Below are positions 10,676 through 21,355 of a stretch of DNA of 64,000 nt, piece by piece. Every line of letters starts with the position of its first letter. Position 1 is the stretch's first letter. The stretch is taken from contig NC_031000.1 in NCBI RefSeq assembly GCF_000149955.1, positions 1,377,163 through 1,441,162 on the forward strand. The letters are read 5' to 3'. The stretch comes from Fusarium oxysporum f. sp. lycopersici 4287 (lineage: Eukaryota; Ascomycota; Sordariomycetes; Hypocreales; Nectriaceae). The position numbers were made by a program, and so were the translations under genes. The notes below the pieces were generated by a model. That model did not search any database. It was not told the origin of the DNA and saw nothing but the letters and a program-made list of their open reading frames with translations.

Positions 10676-11224
10676 TATCTACAATCGCTGCCCTGCTGAT
10701 TCTCGATCGAACCATCTGCAAGGCCTCTTGGATCGGAGCCGTATACATGCTCGAGCGTTTTCTGTACTCATTACCCCCAAGAGGCACCTCTCTACTCGTA
10801 GCTCGCCCTACAGTAGTTGTCGGTGAAGCACATCCCATTGGACATCAATACAGTTGATCCTCGCAGAGCTTCCCTCCAGCAGCGTCTCCCAGCTAGTTCA
10901 TCCAGTATATCATCGGCACAAAGGCGCATTTACTTTCAAGAGGCCATCCCGTCAGCGGGATCTATTCCTCTCCAGCCTAGAATTCTCTTGCACAGATAGA
11001 TCAAGTAGCTTTCCATACCCTGAGGCAGGGAGTCCATGATCCCCCAAGATCGCCAGTAGCTGCAACCTAGGACCATACATCCTTGGGGAAAACCCTTGCA
11101 GGGGAAAACCCCAAGGCGGCTAGAACGCTGCTCTGTGGATGAGGTAGTCGCCTCGTTCCACGGTCTCCAGGTAAGCTCTGTACCATTTCGCCCCAGCGGT
11201 TTTGTCTAGTGGTCTCAGCCAGTG
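10676..11224. other. Unassigned, probable LINE body remnant
   Basis: No confident gene. Minus-strand open frame 10599-10838 runs into the tail repeat and could be the degraded end of its coding region, but it carries no recognisable motif. Confidence 0.3.
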
Positions 11225-11640
11225 AGACAAATTGTCGAAGCCCGGTCGTGTTCCGGGCAGCAGCCGAGGCTGCAGAAAGAAAGAGGAGAGTCTCTGGGCA
11301 GTACGCGACTGCAGAGATCGGTCAAGCAGCTTCCGAGCTGCAAAAAGGGCAACGAATCGTGTGGGGTCCGTGCGTCAAGGTCGAGGGCACCAGAGGGCCC
11401 AGAAAGTCGAGCAGCCGAAGGCTGCTGGTGTTGTTCGGGCAGCCAAAGCTGCAGTGGTCGGTCGAGGCAGTGTTATACTGCAGGCGAAGGTGAGGGTGAG
11501 GGTGCAACGACCCTGAATGTCTAGCAGCAGGATGCTGCGAATGTCGTCTGGGCAGCCGAGGCTGCAGAGGTCGGTCGTACTGGGGGGAAATCGAGGGCGC
11601 AGAGGCCGGAATGTCGCAGGCTCGCGAAGCCGAAATGTCG
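11225..11640. repeat. GC-rich array of imperfect GCAGCC/GGCTGC hairpins
   Basis: Within about 400 bases a short palindrome of the form GCAGCC-n-GGCTGC occurs at about 11259-11274, 11411-11427, 11439-11453, 11524-11538 and 11552-11566. The copies are often followed by AGnGGTCGGTCG and preceded by GTCG..CGGGCAG or TCTGGGCAG. The whole stretch is more GC-rich than its surroundings and is open in several frames, so apparent ORFs here are composition effects. It could be the repeated 5' leader of a LINE or a decayed minisatellite. Confidence 0.5.
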
Positions 11641-11904
11641 AGGTGAGAAGAAGTCGTAGATAAGACAAATAAAATGGAGCCCGGAGGCGATGTCAAGAGC
11701 TCGCGAAGCTCAGTGCCGTTGAAAACACTTGTCACGAAGAAAGGTCAACTCTCTGAATCCCTTTCTTCCAGCAGCTGTTAGGGTCCCGCTAGTCCCGCAG
11801 CTGCTTTTGTTGCCATTTTGGCCTGTAAAAATTTTCTGCCCTAGCAGAACGCTAATAGCGGGTGCCAAGGAAAAGTTTTTACAGGAGAGAGTTGTGGGTA
11901 GGAT

Positions 11905-11995
11905 AGTTATGTTATGTTATGTTATGTATATTTTTCGTCCGGGGGGCCATAGGCCCCGAAAAGTCCCCTACTGGGGCACAGGACGTGCTGGGCTA
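11905..11995 (-). repeat. LINE-type 3' end with (CATAA)n tail, copy 2
   Basis: Second copy of the block at 10588-10675, with a longer (TTATG)n run, the same GGGGCC-ATA-GGCCCC hairpin and a cleaner CCCCTACTGGGG hairpin. It diverges from copy 1 after GTGCTGGGCTA. Confidence 0.55.
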
Positions 11996-12055
11996 GAGGA
12001 ATCGGAATCTATCTACACGCTAGTTACAGAAATGCTATTGGCCATAAAGGATTAG

Positions 12056-12209
12056 TGTCGCAGGGTAGGCATTAGTAATCTAGCTATATGCTTTAAGTAA
12101 CTCTGCGGGATGGAATACCCCGCACAACAGACAACTTAAGACATCAATCAACACATTTGCTGCTGCTCATCATATTCACTCTAACCCTTTAAGCACGCTC
12201 AGTGCGACA
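12056..12209 (+). repeat. Copia-type 5' LTR (family L2)
   Basis: About 154 bp with perfect terminal inverted repeats TGTCGCA ... TGCGACA. It is followed after one base by a primer-binding site and, 375 bases on, by a Copia gag frame, so it is a 5' LTR and not a solo LTR. Related LTRs are at 36223-36416 (about 40 bp longer) and 23242-23447 (more diverged). Confidence 0.75.
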
Positions 12210-12210
12210 G

Positions 12211-12222
12211 TTATGAGCCCGG
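12211..12222 (+). promoter_or_regulatory. Primer-binding site, initiator-tRNA half-molecule type
   Basis: TTATGAGCCCGG directly follows the LTR. It is complementary to the anticodon-arm region of initiator methionine tRNA (GGGCTCATAA) and not to its 3' end, which is the half-tRNA priming known for copia-like elements. The sister site TTATGAACCCGG lies at 23449. Confidence 0.6.
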
Positions 12223-12584
12223 AGACTCTTTCATTGCCTCTCTCCATCATGATCAGCATCTTCTCTGCCGCAAGCCAAGTCCATCACCACCAGCATCTTC
12301 TGCTATCAACTTCGTCGTAATGAGAGCTTTCTCTCAAATTGAAAATCTCCTCAGGGGAATCGGCACGAAGTTGAGCCGACTGACGCAATGCTGGTTTCCG
12401 GTTCATAGTCGGATGTATCAGATGAAGCGATATGAAACAGCAACTTGAAACCCGCAAAAGATTTTAACAGAGAAGACTCCTAAAATCTAACAATCATGAT
12501 CTTTTTAATCAGCAAGAAGCTAACACATTAATCAGAAGTCAATTCAAAAAAGACGCTATCCTTTTCTTGACTAAATGTCACAAA

Positions 12585-13080
12585 ATGTCGATCAAAGATC
12601 ACAATCTCACCTTGCTCAACTCCCGTGAGGACTGGACCAACTGGATTAACTCTATTGAGGACCTTGCCGTGCGCAACGATGTCTGGAGCTACTGTGATCC
12701 AGAAGGGATTGAAAACTTGGTCTTCACTGTGACCAAACCATCGGACTCAGCAAGCAAGGACACGATCCAGAAATATCACAGCCTCCAGGCTATCTATGAT
12801 AGCGAAAGGAAGAAATACGACAAGGTCTCTGATCGCATTGACCTCACAGTGTGTCAGGAGTTCAAGCAGCATTACCTCGGAATCCATGATGTCCGCGGCA
12901 AACTTATTGCGCTGGCTGATAGCATCCAACCCACCGCGAAAGACCAGAAGCAGAATGTTAGGGCTGAGTTTGAAAAGCTTAAGAAGGGCCTTAGCAACAC
13001 CAGTCTCGATAAATGGCTCAGCCGCTGGCCTGCTCTCGTTAACAACGCTAAGCGTTACAAGATAGAGAACCTACTGTACC
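12585..13080 (+). pseudogene. Copia-type gag, truncated
   Basis: The frame beginning MSIKDHNLTLLNSREDW has the gag features of fungal Copia elements: W..WI..I..LA, then DVWSYCDPEG, a helical charged middle part and a DKWLSRWPAL segment. After ENLL near 13080 the frame runs into unrelated residues, and no zinc knuckle, protease, integrase or reverse transcriptase follows. An upstream Met at 12567 is possible, but the second gives the better gag start. It is the 5' remnant of the element whose LTR is at 12056. Confidence 0.65.
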
Positions 13081-13450
13081 AATTACCACTGGTAATGGAC
13101 CCAATACCAACTTTTGCGGCCCGTGCACCTTCCCCTTTTGGATCTTTAGGAGTTTGGGTCAATACAAGAATATTTGGTCCGTGCCCTCTCTCCAACTACC
13201 CAGGATCCCAGCGCTGATTCCCTGTCAACGCGAATAAAAAGCACCTTTCGTATGGCAAAGGGTGCGCCGGAAACTCAATTGTAATGAATGCAATTTGGGA
13301 GCTTTGGCGCCATGTCTCCTATTTCCATGGTCTCATGAGACCTCAAAACCCGATGCCGGCATCCATTCCACTTGGTGTCCTTCGTCAAAGCTTTTTTCGC
13401 CTGCATCATCTTCTTACTGACGGAATCGGTCACGAGACAAACAGGGCACC

Positions 13451-14152
13451 ATGTCCGACGATGCAGCGTTTTCACGGGTCAATCTCTCCATTGACGTCCA
13501 TGCTCGAGTGCTCATATGTTGCCACGACGTATGCCGCGTTGCCCTTTCTCCCAGCCCTGCTCAAGTCAGTCAGCATCTCCGAACGAAGCATAACATACCT
13601 GCTGCTGAGCGACATCTGGTGACCGATCTTTTGAAGGCTCGCACCTCACCACTACAGAGCCCTTCTGAAGCTCCCGTACGACAAGATGGCTCATCCCCAG
13701 ACCCGAACCTACACCTCGTCCACGGGTTTACGTGCAAGTTCTGCATTGAACGTACAGGCAGCTCCCAGGTCATGTCTCGTCACATAACTTCGGCGCACGA
13801 GAAGCAAAGACTCCAGCTAGGAGTGCGAAGGAACGCCATGTATGAACCAGTGTTCCTGCAAGCGTGGACCAAAAGTCCTTCGGGGGGACGTTACTGGATT
13901 GTCGAATATGGCGGGTCTACGACCAGACCAGTCGGAGGCAAGGAAGTTTACGACCATCTTGAAGATGTTTTTGAGCGTGAGAGAGGCCGACAGAAAGGCT
14001 TTTCAGGTGGGGACTTGACGAATGGGGCTGGTACCACTAGGAGCTCACAAACCACAACATTCACAGATCTCAGGCCATGGCTGGAGAGAACCGGCTGGGA
14101 ACGGACTTTTGGGAGAATCGACCGAGAACTGCTAAAAAACCTAACTACCGCG
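13451..14152 (+). CDS. OrsD-like domain protein, interrupted by assembly gap
   Basis: A 234-residue open frame runs from ATG 13451 into the run of Ns. It carries two Cys/His patches: ICCHDVCRVAL ... HLRTKH near residues 22-45, and FTCKFC ... VMSRHITSAHEKQ near 93-117. WTKSPSGGRYWIVEY and GWERTFGRIDREL follow. This order matches the fungal OrsD-like (DUF3505) domain, often found alone or in front of RecQ-type helicases in transposon-rich regions. The gap hides the rest. After the gap, only a few codons (GLNSGQLTT) precede a stop, if the estimated gap size is right. Function unknown. Confidence 0.6.
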
Positions 14153-14825
14153 NNNNNNNNNNNNNNNNNNNNNNNNNNNNNNNNNNNNNNNNNNNNNNNN
14201 NNNNNNNNNNNNNNNNNNNNNNNNNNNNNNNNNNNNNNNNNNNNNNNNNNNNNNNNNNNNNNNNNNNNNNNNNNNNNNNNNNNNNNNNNNNNNNNNNNNN
14301 NNNNNNNNNNNNNNNNNNNNNNNNNNNNNNNNNNNNNNNNNNNNNNNNNNNNNNNNNNNNNNNNNNNNNNNNNNNNNNNNNNNNNNNNNNNNNNNNNNNN
14401 NNNNNNNNNNNNNNNNNNNNNNNNNNNNNNNNNNNNNNNNNNNNNNNNNNNNNNNNNNNNNNNNNNNNNNNNNNNNNNNNNNNNNNNNNNNNNNNNNNNN
14501 NNNNNNNNNNNNNNNNNNNNNNNNNNNNNNNNNNNNNNNNNNNNNNNNNNNNNNNNNNNNNNNNNNNNNNNNNNNNNNNNNNNNNNNNNNNNNNNNNNNN
14601 NNNNNNNNNNNNNNNNNNNNNNNNNNNNNNNNNNNNNNNNNNNNNNNNNNNNNNNNNNNNNNNNNNNNNNNNNNNNNNNNNNNNNNNNNNNNNNNNNNNN
14701 NNNNNNNNNNNNNNNNNNNNNNNNNNNNNNNNNNNNNNNNNNNNNNNNNNNNNNNNNNNNNNNNNNNNNNNNNNNNNNNNNNNNNNNNNNNNNNNNNNNN
14801 NNNNNNNNNNNNNNNNNNNNNNNNN
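14153..14825. other. Assembly gap (673 Ns)
   Basis: Unknown bases. Any open frame crossing this interval is meaningless. The gap may hide more of the OrsD-like gene or a repeat. Confidence 0.99.
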
Positions 14826-15590
14826 CACAGGGGCTTAATAGCGGGCAGCTGACCACGTAGCTAATGCACAGGGCCATCGGGCGTGCAACGGCACTTGCCA
14901 CAAACTAACAAATGCAGGCGAGCAATTCGTAAACAGGGGCATGAATGGGCAATCATTGGCTGTCGTGTGTTTCTCGCTTGTGAGGTGACAGGCTTATCTG
15001 CCCACCATGTCATGTCAGCATTAAGTCGTCGTTAGGCACAGCAGCCCGCTCCGCGGAGATCGCTGAGTCCTGACCAGATGATATGTATTGCTGATTCGCC
15101 CTCAAAGAAGAAAACCTCCTGCTGCATTGCAGGTGTTAGCTGTATCCGAGTTTTCTCTCTCGCCTTGTGATAAATACCGACGAGTTGCTTTATGTATGGC
15201 GACAGATAGGGTGGATGAAACCGGCAAGATACGTCAGTTTTTTAACTTAGATTGCTCAAAAGTTATTAAACTATTGCTGCCTGGAATTTAAACCTGCGGC
15301 AACGCTAACGCAGCTCCGCACTTTGCCAGCCGTATTGCGCATTGCCTCTGTCGAGCTGAGGTGGCTACCTGCAAGTTTGCAGGGGTATCCCACCAATTGT
15401 CATACTCGAAGGAGGCCCGAGCGTTGATCGTTGACCAAATGACCTTGATGTTTCAAGCAACATAATCTGACGTGGCATAAGGTCCGGGGAAGGGAGGGTA
15501 TTCCGTTGTTACAGCCTGATGGATCTTGGCATTGTTGATCAGACAATTCCTAAGTGGAACTCTGATCACAACAGCGTGTCCGCGATTACA
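14826..15590. other. Intergenic region
   Basis: No gene recognised. Sequence from about 15507 onward may be the diverged 5' half of an LTR whose 3' half is recognisable from 15591. Confidence 0.35.
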
Positions 15591-15686
15591 GATATAAACC
15601 CGAGAAGAACTCTCATCTCAATAATGAACAACGAAGTTTTTACAAAATATATTTTCACCCAGCACTACTGCGCAATATAAACAACA
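15591..15686 (+). repeat. LTR fragment (family L1, 3' half)
   Basis: GATATAAACCCGAGAAG through AATATAAACAACA closely matches the 3' half of the L1 LTRs at 8135, 23798 and 45095. The upstream half does not match them, and no 5-bp duplication was found. Confidence 0.7.
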
Positions 15687-15904
15687 CATTACAAGTGGGA
15701 ATTGGTACAGTAGGCCCCCATGGAAGAAACGCGGCGCGTTTTGTGTTCCTGGTTTCCGGGCCTAGATGTAAATGCGCATTTCTAGTCTACATTTATGAGT
15801 AGGGCGCGGAAGAAAGAACCTTTCGGGACTTCGTTTCTCAAAGCATAAGAACCTCAATATTATCAAATGCACTCAGCAACCCTGCGCAATCCAACAACAC
15901 CAGA

Positions 15905-17326
15905 TCAGTGATCCCAGTAGTTACTTTCCTCTGTCGGGGTGTGCAAGCCACTGAAATCCAAGTCTGATCCATCAGCGCCACTCTCCCACTCGTGAGACTC
16001 GGACAGTGACGGAAACCAGAAGTCATCTGGAATGTCATCCAGCCCTGCAGTGCTGCAATCAGTTTCTGAATTGACCGACGAGCTGTCTAGTCCACCCATA
16101 GTTGGCGCACTTTCAACCCCAGAGACATTATTCTGCAATGGGTCCTGCCCCATGGTCTCTTCTACGATATTTTCTTGAACATTATGATCGGGGCTGTCTG
16201 TGTGTGCACTATTACCTTCTGCAGGCTGGCTTTCTCCTGATATATTCCGGCGTATACGCACGGCGTCCACGATATCGCGCATGTCCTGCGCTATCATAGT
16301 ACGGTTCGTGTTGAGAATTTGGGTGGCATAATCCTCTGATCCCCATTGCGTAAGCAGATCTTGGACGTTAAAGGCATCCGCCATACGGTTTGCAAATTCG
16401 ACCAGCCGTTCATCGTTGTCGGGCAGGCCGTTGTGACGCCAAAGGGCGACGGTAAGGAAAATCCACGACTGGTGGAAGACCTGATGTACTTTGAATACCA
16501 GTTTCCGGACTAGTAAACTCTATTAGCATGCGCCAGAATTTCTATTCTTGCCTGCGTCTTGGTACCTTGGTCTGAGTCCTTCATGTCGCCCCATTTCCTA
16601 CATGTCTTGTATCCACACCCAACTGTCGAGAGAGCACCCATGACGCGGGTTGTTTTTTGGATGGCAGGTCCGCCAGGGATGAACCAGGATGCTACGGTAA
16701 TGGCGAGCGACAATGCGGTGCATCCAGCCCATTTGTTACGTGCCTTCCTGTATGCAGCTGTTTCTGTGTCTGCCATCTTGTATAACTGAAGGGTTTGCTC
16801 AATGCTGCTTTTTAACAAGCTGACCGCTATATTGATTCTGGCAAGGGACATTTCGCCTCCTTTATTGCCCTGTTCTGAACACTTGGTCAGCTCCCGTAAC
16901 AATGGTGACATGAGTTTTGTCCTTACCCAGCAAGATGTCCAAGGTTGATACCAAGTGCTCGGCGGTTTCGTCGAGGAATTGACTTGCGTCATTGATTGCT
17001 CCATGCAAAGCGCCCTCATCGAGGTTGACTAGCTGCAGAATTCCCTTGTGAAAACTCGTCAGCGACGCGAGGCAATGAGGTACTTGGAATGGGACAGGGC
17101 GTACAACTTCCCCGAGTAACCTGGTAGCTACATCCACTCCTCTTAGTATGCCAAGGACCATCTTGATCCTTCTCGTTGTATCCTGAAGCTCCATAGTCTG
17201 TGCAGGAGAGCGTTCGATATAGCTCGTGGCGTGGTGGACGGTAGAGGCGATCGTTCTGGGTGGGATAAGCTCCAAAAACCTGCCTAGTCCTTGCACGCAT
17301 TCTGCGACGGTCACTACGGCTTTCAT
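15905..17326 (-). CDS. Hypothetical multi-exon protein
   Basis: Not recognised. Minus strand, starting MKAVVTVAECVQGLGRF at 17326. A canonical intron (donor GTAAGGAC, acceptor TTCAG, about 16938-16889) joins helical exon 1 (residues like LELIPPRTIASTVHHATSY) in frame to exon 2 (MSLARINIAVSLLKSSIEQT), which holds one clearly hydrophobic segment, ALSLAITVASWFIPGG. A further intron ending at GCTAATAG near 16527 leads to LVFKVHQVFHQSWIFLTVAL and an acidic, Ser/Thr-rich C terminus ending EESNYWDH at 15905. The donor of the second intron is uncertain. The helical N terminus plus single membrane segment resembles fungal proteins found next to NLR genes, but I have no specific match. Confidence 0.5.
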
Positions 17327-17344
17327 CCTGGTTTGGTTAGCAAA

Positions 17345-17748
17345 CTACCCATATATGTAGAGCGACGTTGTAGGATCGTACGGGCCCATAAACCATCTTA
17401 CTGGATCTCGAGTGAAGAAATTGTTACCGAGAGTCTGTGGTTCCCTAAAAGTTGGGTCCTCTGTGAGGTTTTTGCCCATGCTGATGACGAATGAACGAAC
17501 AAAGGCCTGATCGACGTCGTTGTTCTCTCCAACCACGGGCTTGAAGAGCACATCCTGGCCGTTGCGAATGGATTCCAGGGACGTATTGCCGCTAACACGA
17601 AAGAGATCATCACAAAAGGTATCGAGGATTTTACAAAACTCGGGATCGTCGGCTCGGCGGAGTCGACGGAACGTGATCTGTAGGGCATTGTTGTGAGAAA
17701 GAGATTTGACGACCACAAAATTGGTGACTAACCATTGCATCCAGTCCC
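17345..17748 (-). pseudogene. Hypothetical gene, 3' fragment cut by MULE
   Basis: An open frame of about 130 codons ends in TTSLYIYG at 17345, only 19 bases upstream of the next gene's ATG on the same strand. It begins abruptly at the outer edge of the MULE terminal repeat (17748) with RDWMQWLVTNFVVVKS. No domain was recognised. A possible continuation of its N terminus (LEEMDAVLGKES) lies beyond the far end of the MULE block at 21590-21650, which would make it one gene split by the insertion. That is only suggestive. Confidence 0.45.
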
Positions 17749-20728
17749 GGCGGCCAATACATGGGCACCTAGGTGCCCAAATAAAATAGCGCACCAGGTG
17801 CCCAAATTATGTCAGCAATCGTCGCTCCGATTGGCCAGCGCGCGTTTGACATGACCGACGCGACCTGCGCTCTGTATGATAGTAACACAGCCAACGAAAA
17901 TGGACCAAAGCCACCGGCTTGCCTTCCCGGACGATGCCCTCCCACCTGAAGGCATATACAAATCCCGTGAGTCTCTATTGGCAGCCATTAATTCTTGGGC
18001 GAAACCTCGAGGTTATGCGTTCACGACGGGGAAATCATTAAAGACGTCAAGTGGCCGAATCAAAGTCATATTTGCCTGTGATCGAAATAAACTCCCACCG
18101 AGCACATCTATTACACGCCAACGCCGCACTTGTAGCCGAAGAACCGGCTGTAAGTTTTCAGTGCTGGCCAAGCAATCATTGGATGGAAATACGTGGGTCC
18201 TAAGCCATCGACCAGACAAGGAGTATGCCCACCACAATCATCCACCGAGTCCGGACGCGTCTGCACACCCGGCGCATCGCCAACTTAACGAAAGAGATGC
18301 AGCAATTATTTCGAGCCTGACAACTGCTGGCGCTGCTCCTCGAGATATCAGGACGTACCTCCATAACAGTTCAGATACCCTTGCGACGCAGCAAGACATC
18401 TATAATCGGATCGCGGCAACGAGAAGAGATCTGCGTGAGGGCCAGAGCAGTATCCAAGCGTTAGTCGACCAACTACAGGGTGAGGGCTTCTGGTGCCGGG
18501 TTCGATTGGACTCGGATAATCGGCTGACAGCCATATTCTTTGCCCACCCTGACTCTGTTGCATATCTGCAAAGCAACCCGGACGTACTGCTATTGGATTG
18601 TACCTATAAGACGAACAAGCATGCCATGCCGCTGCTTGACATGGTCGGAGTTGACTCTTGTCAGCGTTCCTTCTGCATCGCATTTGCATTTCTGTCCGGT
18701 GAATCAGAAGAAGACTATTCATGGGCACTTCATCATCTCAAATCACTCTACCATCATGAGCTCCCTTCTGTAGTCTTAACTGACCGATGTCTCGCTGCAA
18801 TAAATGCAACTGCAACCTGGTTCCCTTCCTCCAAGGCCCTGCTTTGCCTCTGGCATGTTAATAAGGCAATCCTGCAGTATTGTCAACCGGACTTTGTGCT
18901 GAAAAGTGGCGACACAAGCGGCCGGGTAGAGGACGAAAAATGGGACGAATTCTATGGTTTTTGGCACACTATTGTGGATTCGCCAACAGAAGAGATATTC
19001 AGAGAGCGCCTAGCCAAGTTCGAGCTCAAGTACGCCAAAAGATACCCCCGGGCCGTTGGGTACATCAAATTGTACTGGCTCGAGCCGCACAAAGAGAGAA
19101 TCATTAAAGCATGGGTGGATAAATACCTGCATTTTGGTAATGTGGCCACCTCGAGGTAGCTGTCCAGGGTCAGATATAAAGGTCGGAAAGCTAATAATTG
19201 CCATCTAGGGCCGAAGGAATTCACTCCCTAATCAAATCATACATCAAGACCTCCACATTCGACCTCTTCGATTCTTGGCAGGCCATGCGCCATGCGGTCA
19301 CCAACCAACTGAAGGAACTGAATCACATACGAGCCTCTCAACAGATACGGACACCTTTGGATATCTCTGGAGGAATGTTCGAGGCTGTCCAGGGTTGGGT
19401 TTCCCACCAGGCCCTGCGCAAAGTGCAAGAACAACGGAAGTTAGCTTTGGCATCTCCCCAAGCTCCCTGCAGTCAGTCTTTCACCTCCTCACATGGGCTA
19501 CCGTGTTCTCACACCTTGAAGAGACTCGAGGAGGAACAGCGCAGCCTTTTGCTTGATCATTTTCATCCTCACTGGAACTTAAAGCGAGGCGCGGATCGGC
19601 CCCGGCCCATACTAGAGCCACGTCGAGCCCCGCAGCAGGGCATCATCAGGGCGAGAGGTCAACCTGCGACGAGCACCAAACGAGAACCCTCTGGATTTGA
19701 GATCTCTCAGCCTGGCAAGAAAGCGCCCAGCACATGTAGCAGATGTCATGCTGTTGGTCACGCGAGGTCCTCACGAGCGTGTCCTCTGAGGTTCCAGGAT
19801 TTGCTCATTCAGGAAGCGCCGGCCTCGAAGTCAATCCCGCAGCCGGACGTAACCCCGGTCGCAGTCCCAAGTCCGGCTGACCCAATTGAGGCGATTTCAG
19901 TGAGCCAAGGGCCCTCATTAGTTGAAGGCATGCCAGTGCTAGAATATATTGCGGAAGCTACTGCACGCTCTCCCGCTACTGCACACACCCCACTTGCCCA
20001 GTCTTCACATACTGTACAAGTTTCGCTTACAGCTCCTCAACATTCTGTCGTCCCAGATTGTCCCGTTGGAACTGTGCCAGGCCCTTCTGGCGAAGAATGT
20101 CTGAATCACGAACCATCCGATTCGCGCAGCCTTCCTTCGCAACCACTACTGAGGTATGACTCGCCAGAAGCCATATATGGAAGATATGTCGCTACAAGAA
20201 GCGCGTGGTATGCGGCGCAGCCGGCTGGCAGCATCAAAACAAATCAGCAATATCGCAGGGCGATGGGGCTTCCACTCAGGTACGACAAGCAGAGCTACGA
20301 GTGGTGTCTGGACTACAAACAGATGTCCAAGCGCTGTATCACGTCAACAGGATCAAGAGAATGGACGAAAGAAGAGATGATGGCGTATTTGGATTGGAGT
20401 AAGGCGGAGGATAAACGCATCGAAGCCCAAGTTGTTAAGGAGATGGGAAAGAATCCTCTAGCAAACAAAAGAAGAGGCATGACAGAAATATGGCGAAAAG
20501 CAGAAATGGATAATATAGAGCAAGAAACCTTATATGCAGCGGAGGATATGGCAGAACTTTGTATTATTGTCAAACGGTAACTAGTTGGCTTGTGCTTTGA
20601 AAATATTAGAAAACAGCATTACAACCTTAGACCTGTCGCTGGCCAATCGGGGCGACGATTGCTGACATAATTTGGGCACCTGGTGCGCTATTTTATTTGG
20701 GCACCTAGGTGCCCATGTATTGGCCGCC
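17749..20728 (+). mobile_element. MULE (Hop-like) DNA transposon, apparently autonomous
   Basis: A 2,980-bp element with 92-bp terminal inverted repeats (17749-17840 and 20637-20728) that differ at one position. Each begins GGCGGCCAATAC and contains the perfect 16-base palindrome GGGCACCTAGGTGCCC followed by a related half-repeat (CACCAGGTGCCC). The near-identity of the repeats and the intact transposase suggest recent activity. The 9-bp flanks (TCCAGTCCC and GGCTGTGAC) do not match, which is unusual for a simple insertion. Confidence 0.85.
17876..20580 (+). CDS. MULE transposase
   Basis: Two exons (17876-19155 and 19209-20580) joined by a 53-nt intron (GTAGCT ... CTAG) give 883 residues without a stop. 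Translation may start at 17876 or at the second Met, 17900. The N terminus carries a FAR1/WRKY-GCM-like zinc finger (CDRN ... GCKFSVLAK ... HHNHPPS, about residues 70-130). The MULE catalytic core follows: first Asp in LLLDCTYKTNK (about residue 240), second Asp in VLTDRCLAAI (about 302) and the CLWHVNKAI C-x2-H block (about 324). A CCHC knuckle, CSRCHAVGHARSSRAC, sits near residue 602. The last 100 residues are charged and include YRRAMGLPLRYDKQSYEW. It should bind the 92-bp repeats and cut and rejoin the element. Confidence 0.9.
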
Positions 20729-21355
20729 GGCTGTGACTCGACCATCTGAGCTGAATTGCATCCGGCTCCAAAACCCTTCCTCATCAAGCTGATTAGCAAG
20801 GGCGTGGATAGTGGTTTGTCCTTCGCAAAGTTTGCGTCGAGTTGCTGCTACGCAGTTGTAAACATCTTGCTGGGTTGCCGCGGAATTACAGTATTGGCGC
20901 AGGAATGTTCTAATGTGTCTAGGTGCAATTCCTGCATTGGCGAGCCTTTCAAGTTGAGTTTGGTCCTCCTCAGGTAGTTTACGGTGTATTGGGTGAGCCG
21001 ACAGATGCTGACTGGGAGGGTGATTGTGAAGAGAGAAGCGGGTATCCGGCCGGTGTCGTAATGTCCACCTACTCTTGTCGAGTGATTCTTTGGCCAGAAC
21101 AGAGAATTTACAACCGGCCCCTCGAGTAGTGGTCTTGCGTTGTCTTTCTCTGGTCGAACTGGGCGGGCGACATGACCAGTCGCATGTGTACGTGATAGTT
21201 TGTCTGCCGCTCTTTTCAACCGTCGAACGTCCGGTCGTAAAGGCGTAACCTCTATGGGCCGCCCAATCGTTGATCGCCTTGAACAACGCATCGCGCGACT
21301 CATATTCTTGTTCGGGAGGGAGGCAATCTTCAGTGAATGACAAGATCGTTCCCAT
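20729..21355 (-). pseudogene. MULE transposase, N-terminal fragment
   Basis: About 209 residues beginning MGTILSFTEDCLPPE and ending EEGFWSRMQFSSDGRVTA, aligned throughout with the N terminus of the intact MULE transposase. It has the same zinc-finger spacing (CDWSC ... GCKFSVLAK ... LHNHPPS) but is clearly a different subfamily. The frame is uninterrupted up to the break point and then reads into the neighbouring element's terminal repeat. The catalytic Asp residues are missing. Confidence 0.8.

Noticed and set aside
11209..11735. Overlapping open frames on both strands in the GC-rich array
   Set aside because: They come from GC-rich repeated sequence, have no motifs and are open in several frames at once.
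13948..14901. Long open frames crossing the N run
   Set aside because: Most of their length is unknown bases, so the translation is meaningless.
15507..15686. Complete fourth L1 LTR with target duplication
   Set aside because: Only the 3' half matches the family, and no 5-bp repeat was found at any plausible start.
17740..20737. 9-bp target duplication for the intact MULE
   Set aside because: TCCAGTCCC and GGCTGTGAC do not match, and neither matches the bases after 21589.
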